From Macrobrachium rosenbergii (lineage: Eukaryota > Arthropoda > Malacostraca > Decapoda > Palaemonidae): DNA of 64,000 bases. The notes under the pieces were generated by a model that saw only the letters and a list, made by a program, of their open reading frames with translations, ran no database searches and had not been told where the DNA came from. Below, one piece after another: positions 55,641 through 64,000 of the stretch. Made by a program: the position numbers and the translations under genes. The stretch is from assembly GCF_040412425.1 (NCBI RefSeq), contig NC_089742.1:75576125-75640124 (forward strand). Reading direction: 5' to 3'. Each line of letters starts with the position of its first letter. The stretch's first letter is position 1.

Positions 55641-56545
55641 AAGGCCATTTCTGAGCCTATACTTGATTTAAGTCTCTGTTTTATGAACAGAGGTTTGATC
55701 TCGCTTATTCCGAGACATTATGTGTAACGTGAGCCGATATCATAAGTTATATCTTTCCCTAACTAAAATCTGAGGACTACTGGAATGAGATACTAAGCAC
55801 AAAACTAAAACCCTTTATTGACAAAAATCAACGAAAAATAACTTCTTAAAAATTACGAAGAATGAAATCCAATGTTTCACATAACTATCAGAAAATCTTC
55901 TAAGGAAATAATGCTCCAAAATCATAAACACTCAAATACCTAAGGGAATACAGAAAATAACTCATCTGTCAAATCATGAACAGGTCAATCAGTAAAAACA
56001 GGTCATCTCAAATGTCATACCACTCTCATCCTTGTAGGAGGGAGAGAGGGAAAAGGAATAGGAATGGAGTGGAACAGAAATACTCCACAAGTCCTCTGGG
56101 ACAGTCTCCATGTGAAAAATCACTCACATCTTCAGACACACATGAATCGGATCTCACAAGTCCCCAGTTCACATAGAAAAAAGAAGAGTCTGAACTTTAC
56201 CTTATCCTGCCAGTTCTAAGAGATTGGAACACTCAAAGCTACGTCTTGACGATCTCGCTCTAGCTTCGCTAATGAACGATCAGACTTAGTTTTGGGCAGA
56301 ATTAGACACAAAATCTATATTTTCTAACGCACAAACTTATGTACTCGCATATCACCTCGGTCGTCTGTTTCACACACCAGAGCCAATATTGTGTGTTCAT
56401 CAAGCAAAACAGCTGAAGTAACCAAACTATTTGCTGAATGCAATGATTTTGTGACTGATTGCTTGACCTAGTACCATCTTGCAGCTATCTCTCTTTCATC
56501 ACATCTTATAGTATGGCAGTTGTGAATTGAATATATGTCCCTTAA
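55640..56545. mobile_element. Unidentified roughly 0.9-kb insertion in DIRS copy 2 (possible solo LTR)
   Basis: Aligning the RT of the two DIRS copies shows homology breaking at about 55640 (after GATGTGGGCGTATGTG) and resuming at about 56545 (ATGCATCCTGCATATCCAAG). The insert has no coding capacity. On the minus strand it contains ACTATAAGATG near its start and AATAAAGGG near 55815, like a promoter and poly(A) signal, and a candidate TGTGATG...TTACACA boundary. That would suit a solo LTR, but I found no convincing target duplication. Confidence 0.5.
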
Positions 56546-58690
56546 ATATATGCATCCTGCATATCCAAGGCTATCCAATCACCCTGGTGAATGGATGAAA
56601 GGACTGACTAGTTTGTCTCCATCTTGAACTTTGTCTTCCTGATGAAGCAATTGAGGGCGCTTATGTTAAGGGTAGGTCTCTAACATCCGATGATTTTGGG
56701 AACACAAACAGATGGTTGTAGAAGCCCTCCGAGTTGATGTCCTCAACTATTTCTATGGCTCTCTTTAAATGGAGAGAGGAGACCTCCTCTAAAAGGGCCT
56801 AATATTTCTCCCAGCCTCTTGAGTAGACCATCATTACGATCAGAGAAGTGACTAAAGGGGGGGCTCTCCATGAATGGAATGGAGTAGCCCTCCCTCAGAA
56901 CCTTGATCATCCACTGTTCTGCCCCTCTAATACCCCACTTCTCCCAAAACTCGAGAAGTCTGGCTCCCACTTGTGCACGGAAGACTTCTTCCTCATTTCT
57001 TGGGAAAGGACTTGGTTGAGCTCCTTGTGATAGTCCTGGCCGAGAAGCCGATACTGGAGTGGGTCCTAGACTCTGACTTGGGTTTATTCCCATGGAAGGG
57101 ATGTTGGAGATGAGAAGACCATCTTAGGAACAGATGCAAAAGAATCCTGGGGCATTTGGAAGAATGAGCCAGAAGATCCTGAGTCGACTTCTTTTGGAGG
57201 CCCGACTTCTGGATCTGAATGACTCCTTTAGTGGTAAGGGAGCACCATAATTCTCTTTTCTTCAAAACCCCCAAGGAGAAAAAAGCCACAAGTTCAAGAC
57301 AGCCATCCCTGATGGCCTTGTCTGCATGAGAAAGGAATCCTAGCCAGTCCGAGGCAAAGACTGGTACTAAAAGAGTTGGTGCCAGGTGCTTGGCAGCTGG
57401 CGCTGGGCGCTTGGAAGGTGGCGGCGAGCATTCAGGAGGAGCTGGGTGCTTGGATGAAAACAATGGGTGCCTAAGAGAGTTTGTTGGGCGCTTGGGGGCC
57501 AAGTAAGGGCACTCAGGGGAGAGGGCCTCGGGCTGTCCCATGCAGAGTGGATGTCAGACAGAGGGATCCATAGCAAAACAACAGGAAGGCTGGGCTGAGA
57601 TTCGCCTCCTTATACCGCTAACAGGCAGAGGAGAATGGCATGCAACATCATGTGCATGCCTCTTCCGAGGGCGAGAGGCATCAAGATAGTGCTTGCAGTG
57701 CCTTCAGGTCAGTGCCAGAATCCTTGGAACTGGATGATAACTGGTGCACATCCATCAAGACGCCTTTCCAGTGGCGTCTACCGATACCCGGGAATGCGCA
57801 ACAGGCTCAACTGAGGGGGGCAGCTACCCGTGGGCAAACCCCACTGGCCTCCCTTGGACTTCTGGCGTGTCTTCTCCCAGGTTCAGGGGGACAGGACAGA
57901 GACCTTCGTCTAGGAGAAACGGTGGGACGAGAAGCCACTCCTTCACTTGCACAACACTGTCACCTGTCAAGACGCCTTTCCAGTGGCTGTCTGCCGATAC
58001 CTGGGAAAGCGCAACAGGCTCAACTGAGGGGGTAGGTACCCATGGGTCAACACCACTGGCCTCCCTAGAACTTCCAGTATGCCTTCTCCCAGGTTCAGGG
58101 GAGCAGGACAGTGACCTTCATCTAGGAGAACAGGTGGGACGAGTAGCCACCTCCTCCACTTCACTGTATTTACTAATAGATTAAATTTCTTGTCAAACCT
58201 AGACTCGAGACTGGCAATGGGAAGAATTGGAAGCAAGGGAGCCAGGTGCGGCAGCAGGTGGATTACAAGTAGTTGGGTTAATAGCAGGAGAAAAAGCGGG
58301 ATGGATGGAAGAAGGAATAGTAGGGCTATCTTCTAACCTAAGCTTAGGAATAGATTCTAGGCTAAGAGAAGCACATTTCTCGGCTATAGAGGTCGCATTC
58401 TTCTTCCTATCCCTTACTTGTCTAGGTGAGACTTAAGTACCTTCCACTTATGCTCATCTGGCGCTCAGCACTTGAGAGCTGGTACTGAACACTTGGGAGC
58501 TGGCACTGGGTGCTTGGGAGCTGGTGCTTGGTGCTCGGGCCAGTCATGAAATTCAGCACAAGGTCTCTCCTTACTACATTACTGTTCCCTACACTTACTG
58601 CAAATTATATGAGACATATGAAGATTTGATAAACCTGGTTTTGCAACCTTCAGTACAGTAGTGAAAACTAGATGAACCTGAATCAGACAT
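56545..58690 (-). pseudogene. DIRS copy 2 gag-like ORF1 and RT N-terminus
   Basis: Starts at ATG 58690-58688 with MSDSGSSSFHYCTEGCKTRF, the same start as copy 1; the Cys-rich run then degrades. 57541-56993 contains a low-complexity stretch of APKRP/AKHLAP type repeats and the shared block DWLGFLSHADKAIRDGCLEL, KRELWCSLTTKGVIQIQKSG. The RT N-terminal piece (LNALNCFIRKTKFKMETN-like, about 56690-56600) follows before the insertion. The 212-bp duplication at 57759-58183 lies within this ORF. Confidence 0.75.
57759..58183. repeat. 212-bp tandem duplication in DIRS copy 2 ORF1
   Basis: GACGCCTTTCCAGTGGCGTC at 57759 recurs as GACGCCTTTCCAGTGGCTGT at 57971, each followed by CGATACC, GCAACAGGCTCAACTGAGGG, CACTGGCCTCCCT and TTCTCCCAGGTTCAGGGG. 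Copy 1 has one corresponding unit at about 31435-31640. Confidence 0.9.
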
Positions 58691-58854
58691 AATACTACAA
58701 AACTAGAAAAACTGATCCTGAAAGCCATCAAAGCTTGAAGGCTACTAAAAATAAATGATAATACTTTACCGAAATCCGCTTATTCAACCAAAAACCAATG
58801 AACAAAGACTGCTGCAAACCCTTGATGTTTACTCAGGAGCTGGCATAAACAGAA

Positions 58855-59016
58855 TGAAGTGTTCTGCTAAGTCGTTTCCAGTACGCCTGTTAGTGAGCGA
58901 GGCTTGTCACATACACTAAACAATTGAAGTGCTACCGCGATTTTTTAAATAAAAGGCTGCAGTGCGAGATAGACACTATAGCTATGTAATTATTTGGTAA
59001 GTTACTTATATGAAAA
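58855..59016. repeat. DIRS copy 2 inverted terminal repeat, right
   Basis: AGTGTTCTGCTAAGTCGTTT, GCTTGTCACATACACTAAAC, AAATAAAAGGCTGCAGTGCG, ATGTAATTATTTGGTAAGTT ACTTATATGAAAA. The outer end is followed by an A run. Confidence 0.9.
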
Positions 59017-60010
59017 AAAAAAAATTTCCTATAATTGGTTGGCAAGTTATTTATATGAAAAAATATATCTCCTATGGTGTGTTAAGAATGATTTAATAAA
59101 TTACACATCTTCCTCTTTGCTCTGGCCACCTGCCTCTTGGCATCCCTCCTCTTATTCCTCCAAGCTTCTTATTTTCTTCCTTGCTTGTCTCCTGTCAAAG
59201 GTTGAATGTTTTCTTGTTTAAACTGCTCTCTTTGTATTTTCATTTCTTCACGTTATCTCTTTGTCTATGGTCCTTTCTAAACATCATTCCATACAATTCT
59301 GTTGCCTTTGTATACCTTCTTCCAGTGATTTCCATCTTCCATAATTTTTATTGTATACCTTTTTCCAGTGATTTCCATCTTCCATAATTTTTAATATATG
59401 TTCACTGGCTTGATTTTTTCCTTACAAACCTTCTTTACTTAACTTCACCTCTTCATTTCTGTTTTGTTTTTTATCCTTATACCTTTACTTTCATATTCCT
59501 GCCTTCCCTGTCATAAACTTAGCATCGAGTAATCCCAAATGGGTTAGGCATGCTTTGCTTAATTTTATAAACGCTTTCATTTCTCTTACTGTTCTTACAT
59601 AACTTCTCTCAAGGTTTATTAACCACTGCACCTGTACATATTCAATATCCTTAATTATTGGCTTCTGCAGAACTCCAGCAATGCTTTAACATTAAAATTT
59701 CTGTCCAAAAGCCATATCTTCCAATCACACCTAAGAACTAGTTTTGTTCCTGCATGTATATCATCACTGCAAAAGCACCAACATAGATAACGATAAATCA
59801 GAATGCTATACAAGACCAGAAAAAATGCAAAACAGTTAGCTGGCTGAGAAAGAATCCATCTATTTCTGCAACCTCCCATAACCTAACACCTAGAAATATA
59901 ACTGACTTCATTATGTAAGGCACTGAACTTGTTTAAAGCAATTACTATTTATATAAAATTCATATCTGCATATAGTCATGTTGCTTTAGAAGAAATTAGG
60001 AAATATAATA
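59017..60010. other. AT-rich intronic sequence; 43-bp duplication near 59.31 kb
   Basis: No coding signature. TATACCTTCTTCCAGTGATT at 59311 recurs as TATACCTTTTTCCAGTGATT at 59354, followed by the same TCCATCTTCCATAATTTTT. Confidence 0.5.
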
Positions 60011-60831
60011 CAGTCGACCCCCAACTATTCGTGGTTCAAGATTCGTGGATTCACTTATTTGCAAATTTTTCTGTGGAACATAACTCTTAGTAGCTAATTC
60101 ATGGAACATTCACCCATTCGAGGTTTTTTTCATATTATTATTATTATTATTACTATTCAGTCAGTGAAACCCATTCATACGGAACAAGCCCACTGGAGTC
60201 ACTGACTTGAAATTCAAGCTTCCAAAGGATATGATGTTCATTAGGAAGACGTGCGAGGAAGCAAAGGGAAATACAGAAAGAAGAGATAAAACTTATTAAC
60301 AAAGAAAAAATAAATTAATAAATAGAGCATATCTAAAATATTTGCTAAATATTTTCATTTGATTTTTGTGATAAAAAAATTGATTTACTAATTTTCAAAT
60401 ATTAATATCAATGTAAGCACAGCAAAATATCAGTAATATATATATATATATATTTTTTAAATGTTCTCCATGCGATGTACCAGTGTTACCCCTATCTACA
60501 TTAAAAGAAAACAGTATGGCTTGAATACTATATGAAAGAATATGTACATGCCTGAATGTAGGGGTAACTTGATTAGTTTTTGCCTAGGTAAGAGTAACAG
60601 TTGTAGAAGTGTTCACTCATAGCTGTAAGCCATATATTTTTAAGGGTAATGTTGTAAAATGACATTGAAATGATATTAAAGTATTTTAGGATGATGGTTT
60701 ATGGTATATTTGGTGTCTGAACTATTAAAATGGGCAGTTATAAGCATTTTTAGAGGGGGGGGGTCTCACGTAAATTTTAGTTATTCACGAGTGGTTGTGG
60801 TCCCTAAGCCCGCGAATACAGGGGTCTACTG
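60011..60831. mobile_element. Tigger/pogo-type MITE, complete
   Basis: The left terminus CAGTCGACCCCCAACTATTC and the inverted right terminus CAGTAGACCCCTGTATTCGC form TIRs, flanked by TA at 60009-60010 and 60832-60833. This is the terminus and target-site pattern of Tigger elements. The 821-bp interior is non-coding with a short (TA)n at 60437-60453. A partial copy is at 18230-18576. Confidence 0.85.
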
Positions 60832-60996
60832 TACAGTATATCAATTAACTGCATGTTAGAACGTGAACTGTTCTGTATTGGTCATTACAATTTTACCAAA
60901 TAAGGGATTATATTTTTATCTTCCACAAGACAAAAGAAAAACTAATGAAAAAATGCAAGCTAAGTTATTGAAACAGTTACATGAACTAAAGCTCAC

Positions 60997-61232
60997 CGTG
61001 AATTTGGAGTGCTTTCTATACGATTAAGCAGTAAATGTGTAAGGAGAAAATGACCTAGGTGGTTAACTCCAAAGTGAATTTCAAAACCATCCTTGGTTTT
61101 CTTACGTTCATCTGGAGGAACATACACACCAGCGTTGTTCACCAACACATCAAGTTTATCAAATTTTTCAAGGAAATTTGATGCAAATGTCCGGATGGAT
61201 GTCAAGTCAGCCAAATCTAGGTCCATAAAAAT
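60997..61232 (-). CDS. RDH-like SDR, exon with NNAG motif
   Basis: First visible coding exon, 236 nt, entering in phase 0 and leaving after two bases of an arginine codon. The acceptor is a TTACAG ending at 61233 and the donor is GTGAGC at 60996-60991. The translation starts IFMDLDLADLTSIRTFASNF, which is the family's DLADLxSIR segment (the Asp contacts the adenine in SDRs). It continues with LDVLVNNAG, the NNAG structural motif, then TKDGFEIHFGVNHLGHFLLT, the segment with the conserved Asn of the SDR catalytic tetrad. The acidic or basic loop DERKKT lies between them. This is the usual exon content of RDH11-14-like genes. The fit to the family is strong; the precise paralogue is not resolved. 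Confidence 0.9.
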
Positions 61233-61539
61233 CTGTAAGATATACAAAATCTATAATTATTGTCCCATAACACACTCTTTTATTTAAAATATGAAAATTT
61301 TTATGATAAAATTACAGTATTTGGATACTTACCTACTGCTCAAATTTGCTTATATCTTTGTGCCGTTAGGTGTGACAGGCATTCAAAATAAACAAAATAA
61401 TGCTTGGCTAACCTGCTAGGACTGTCTCTGTAATCACCTGTTTCCCACCAGGTGGTGTTGGAATGTTTATATTCTTGTCAGAATTCTTCATGACTACCTG
61501 CTAAATTGTGGAGAGGCTGGGTGGGTTTCCACTTAAACA
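61233..61539. other. Intronic sequence upstream of the exon at 61.2 kb
   Basis: About 300 bp containing the polypyrimidine tract and acceptor of the exon; nothing else recognised. Confidence 0.5.
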
Positions 61540-62610
61540 GTAGGTACCGTATATAAGACTACCTTTAGATAAGATGAGGTAAAAAATTATGACAAATTTT
61601 CAGGAATTTATCTCATACCTGTAGTATACGATGACTGCTAAATTACAAAACCATCTGCTAAAGGCTAGCAAAACCATCTGTGTAAATACTGGTATGTAAA
61701 GATGATGTTATTACAAATGCTTTTTACACTGTACAAAATTCAAAATAAATGTTCTATATAATTTTTTCCTACAAATGTCGCCTAAAAGGGAAACCATTGT
61801 TTTGTTTGCATTGCATCGCCAATCACAAACTACCCCTAACAACAATACGATAATGTATGATAATTATCATACATAATTACCGTTCGTATGACTGAGCTGT
61901 TCTACAAAGTTACAAACAGCCTGGTGTATTAATGGCCATCTACCTACACTTCATCAACAATCACAAACTGTCTAAGTCAGTTAAAATTTCCTATTAACTT
62001 ATCGTGTACCCATATCAATCATGGAACCACCAGTGAAAAGAAGAAAATATGAAGCTAGTTCTAAATTGAAACTTATAGAAGTAGCCAAGATTTTGAACAA
62101 CTGTGCTGCTGCTAGAACATTCAATATGACTGAGAAGATGGAACGAGAGTGGAGAAAGAATGAGGATAATTTAAGAAAAATGTCCAAACAAAAAATGTGC
62201 AATGAGAAGAGGAAGCACTCACTGGCCGGAGTTGGAAAATGTTGCAGAACAGGTAGTCCAGCAGAGACAAGATGGCTACATTGTAACCAGAAATAAAATA
62301 AGATCATATGCCCTAAAATGGGCTATGTCAAACAAAGAAGGAAATAAAGATTTCAAAGCAACAGCAGGCTGGTGTGATCATTTTATGAACAGAAAAAATC
62401 TAGTAATCAGAGAGAAAACAAAAATGGCCCAAAAATTCCCAAGAGATCTCGATAACAAAGTAACCTGTTTTCACCAGTTCGTCATTTAGCTGAGGAAAAG
62501 GCATCACTTTCCATTGTCACATATTGGAAATATGGATGAAACCACATTAAACTTTGACATGCTGGGTAACAATATGAATTTTCAATGAAAAATGAATATT
62601 ATGTTACCCT
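61540..62610 (+). mobile_element. Pogo/Tigger-like transposon, 3'-truncated
   Basis: A transposase remnant (62021-62600) is preceded by about 470 bp with TACCGTATATAAGACTACC near 61546, which resembles the terminal sequence of a pogo-like family. No right terminus was found, and coding similarity stops soon after the first catalytic Asp. It lies upstream of the exon at 61232, probably in an intron of the SDR gene. Confidence 0.65.
62021..62600 (+). pseudogene. Pogo/Tigger transposase N-terminus, frameshifted
   Basis: Starts MEPPVKRRKYEASSKLKLIE with VAKILNNCAAARTFNMTEKM, EREWRKNEDNLRKMSKQKM, the CENP-B-type N-terminal helix-turn-helix ('Kl..ie.a...nN..aar.f.v....vr.WRk.e'). A one-base shift near 62215 moves to HWPELENVAEQVVQQRQDGY, KIRSYALKWA and FKATAGWCDHFMNRKNLVIR, the second DNA-binding (CENPB) domain. 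A further shift near 62490 gives HIGNMDETTLNFDMLG, the start of the DDE domain with its first Asp. The remainder is missing. This family binds DNA through the two HTHs and cuts at TA sites; this copy cannot. Confidence 0.85.
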
Positions 62611-62922
62611 AAATGCTATTACTACCGTAATTACATTTTATTTAAAATTTCTGAAAGGTTACTGAATGATAAAGGTTGCTGTGATCGCAACCATAACTTG
62701 ATGTTTACATTTTCTCTGCCTGCATGCTCAGCACCACTCTCTCTCGTCAGGCTGGGCCTGGGTCCATAGACTGGGGACCCTAAACCACCCAGGAAGGCGA
62801 ATTCTCAGTACCGGTGCACTGGGGGTCCATGGAATCTGGGGCAGCAGTTGCTCCCACGCCAGTAGACAGATCAGGAGTTGCAGTACTGGTAGTACTGTGC
62901 CACAAACAAGAAATCCCGTAGC
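62611..62922. other. No recognisable feature
   Basis: AT-rich to 62700, then the more GC-rich sequence that leads into the decayed coding stretch on the minus strand. Confidence 0.4.
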
Positions 62923-63690
62923 CTACCCAGTGGAAGAAGACTGGCCCTCAGAAGCCCTATGGGGCTTCTTATGGCTGGGAGAGGCAGCCTTCTTCTTCCT
63001 CCGCTTGCTAGCTTTGGAGGAAAAAGCGGAGGAGGTGGAAGCACACAACAAAGATGACAACAACGACTTCTGATTCCTCTTCTTCAACTTCTTCTGATAG
63101 CAGCAGGCCTTGAACAACAAGGTGTGGAGAAGGACATCACCCAGCGAAGACGATGTCAAGGGAATCACTTGAGGGCACACTACCAGAGGCATGACCGTAG
63201 GAACCACTGCCATAGTGGTGGCTCTCAAACCAGTAGACATCATAGTCACAGTAGCAGCAGTCACAGGAACGGTCTTGGAGGTCCTCAATTGAGAAATCAA
63301 ACCCTCCACATTCGGCTCCCCTGGGAGGCCTAGGGAAGGCCATAACTGCCTAAGACCCTCAGGCTCCACAACACCTGAAACATAAGTCAGGTTATGGGGG
63401 ATAATTTCCCCTCTGAGTAAACGGAGATCCCTGGAGAGGAGTCATACCGGTCAACCACCCCCATGCTAACTCTCTACTGACAAAGTAGTAGAAGGCAGTG
63501 AAAGGGAGACCGCTCCCTTAGGAGTAGCAACAGTAGGACGAAGCTTGGCCGGGGGCAAGAAGGATCCAGAGAGAATCCTCTGCATCACTGGCGGAGTATT
63601 CCACTCTGATGACACCGGGAACTTTCTACTCTTTCTTCTTTTTCCGGCCAAACTGCGCCCACTGTTTGGAAGGCCAGAAACAACACTCAC
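62923..63690 (-). pseudogene. Unidentified decayed coding stretch, basic and Ser/Thr-rich
   Basis: Two open frames, 63690-63466 and 63369-62923, are in the same phase and separated by a region with at least three stops within 100 bp. The first includes GKRRKSRKFPVSSEWNTPPV. The second runs 148 codons with a Thr/Val-rich middle and a strongly basic region, SSKASKRRKKKAASPSHKKP. Composition suggests a nucleic-acid-binding gag-like or nuclear protein. I recognise no family. An intron-like gap between two real exons is an alternative, but no clear GT-AG pair stands out. Confidence 0.4.
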
Positions 63691-64000
63691 TGCACGGGCT
63701 TGATTGATTGCAGTTATACTTCCTGCACAATGTGCACAGGATATGAATGTCTATTGTACAGTATTTCCATTGAGGAGAGGAACCAATTACTGGGCTTGCT
63801 TAATTCCTGGGCAGTGCCTCACAATGCATGGTTTCCTCTCCTTAGGCTGATGTAAATCAGGGATGTGCAGTATTAAAGTATAAGGCAACAAACAAACACT
63901 CATATAAACACAAACAAAACGACAGAAAAAGTCAAATGGCAGTTGGGCAGGGAATATATCAGACATCTTGACAGGACGGAGGCCGAACAGTGTTACCATT
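63691..64000. other. No recognisable feature
   Basis: About 310 bp at the right edge. The minus frame 63999-63787 has no motif. The N-terminal exons of the SDR gene are not seen here. Confidence 0.4.

Larger units (their letters stand above)
52363..59016 (-). mobile_element. DIRS-like tyrosine-recombinase retrotransposon, copy 2
   Basis: Same architecture and strand as copy 1, in the intron between the exons at 61 kb and 49.9 kb. Left inverted terminal repeat is about 52363-52540, right about 58855-59016, and the internal complementary region is 52589-52672. The outermost 50 bp and the internal region are nearly identical to copy 1, but the inner part of the terminal repeats is quite different, so the two belong to separate subfamilies. 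Order on the minus strand: gag-like from 58690, RT, RT-linked domain, recombinase. A roughly 0.9-kb foreign insert sits in the RT at about 55640-56545. Numerous stops: dead. Confidence 0.9.
33905..61232 (-). other. Retinol-dehydrogenase-like SDR gene, 3' part (four coding exons)
   Basis: The gene runs right to left. Its four exons join in phase (236+161+140+264 nt = 801 nt, 266 codons plus stop), and every internal boundary has an AG acceptor and a GT donor. Joined, they read as the C-terminal four fifths of a classical short-chain dehydrogenase of the RDH11-14 type: NNAG motif, NHLGHFLLT, SSS, YSNSK catalytic motif, CPGFVYT loop, GAQT. The family usually has about 310-340 residues, so about 60-70 N-terminal residues, including the cofactor-binding TGxxxGxG, are missing. 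They probably lie beyond position 64000. The introns are about 11.1, 6.1 and 9.4 kb and are filled with retroelements: DIRS copy 2 and a LINE in the first, a Tc1-like element and a LINE in the last. Reduction or oxidation of retinoid-like carbonyls is inferred from the family. The exact substrate cannot be read from the sequence. Confidence 0.88.

Noticed and set aside
57640..58184. Overlapping plus-strand frames of 131 and 146 codons
   Set aside because: Antisense to DIRS ORF1; their length is explained by the 212-bp duplication.
61250..64000. N-terminal Rossmann exon of the SDR gene (TGxxxGxG)
   Set aside because: I looked for this motif on the minus strand up to the right edge and did not find it; it must lie outside the window.

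Overview
This is a window of a large, repeat-rich eukaryotic genome, most likely a decapod crustacean. Established knowledge supporting this: DIRS1-like tyrosine-recombinase retrotransposons, Penelope-like elements and long (TA)n and (GA)n microsatellites are typical of decapod genomes. Three dispersed repeat families here also look to me like repeats common in palaemonid prawns such as Macrobrachium. The species is inference. There are no operons, ribosome binding sites, CRISPR arrays or bacterial features.

One host gene can be supported. It is a retinol-dehydrogenase-like short-chain dehydrogenase on the minus strand. Its last four coding exons lie at 61232-60997, 49931-49771, 43667-43528 and 34168-33905, all with consensus splice sites and matching phase. 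They give 266 codons plus a stop. The N-terminal exons with the Rossmann TGxxxGxG motif must lie beyond the right edge.

Mobile elements, all visibly broken, make up most of the recognisable sequence. From left to right:
- 0.07-3.8 kb: an inverted pair of Penelope-like elements (PLEs) with hammerhead-ribozyme-like motifs and (TA)n ends, then a second PLE reverse transcriptase holding a long hairpin microsatellite.
- 4-14 kb: microsatellites, a roughly 39-bp degenerate minisatellite, tRNA-derived SINE-like units with (TA)n tails, two copies of a foldback repeat, SINE-like repeats and long palindromes.
- 14.4-17.3 kb: a PLE abutting a Gypsy remnant.
- 17.7-20.1 kb: (TA)n tracts, a Tigger-type MITE fragment and PLE tails.
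- 20.2-23 kb: a decayed Gypsy polyprotein.
- 25.77-32.47 kb: DIRS copy 1, with a mariner inserted in its internal complementary region.
- 34.3-38.3 kb: a LINE deleted from endonuclease to RNase H, in the last intron of the host gene.
- 39.0-40.1 kb: a Tc1/IS630-like transposon.
- 50.5-52.35 kb: a second LINE reverse transcriptase.
- 52.36-59.02 kb: DIRS copy 2, carrying a roughly 0.9-kb insertion.
- 60.0-60.8 kb: a complete Tigger-type MITE.
- 61.5-62.6 kb: a pogo/Tigger transposase remnant.
- 62.7-63.7 kb: an unidentified decayed coding stretch.

The most informative structures are the two DIRS copies, which show the full inverted-terminal-repeat and internal-complementary-region architecture, the PLE-associated ribozyme motifs, and the repeated link between element ends and (TA)n arrays. 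I found no convincing new biological system. The strongest leads are structural.
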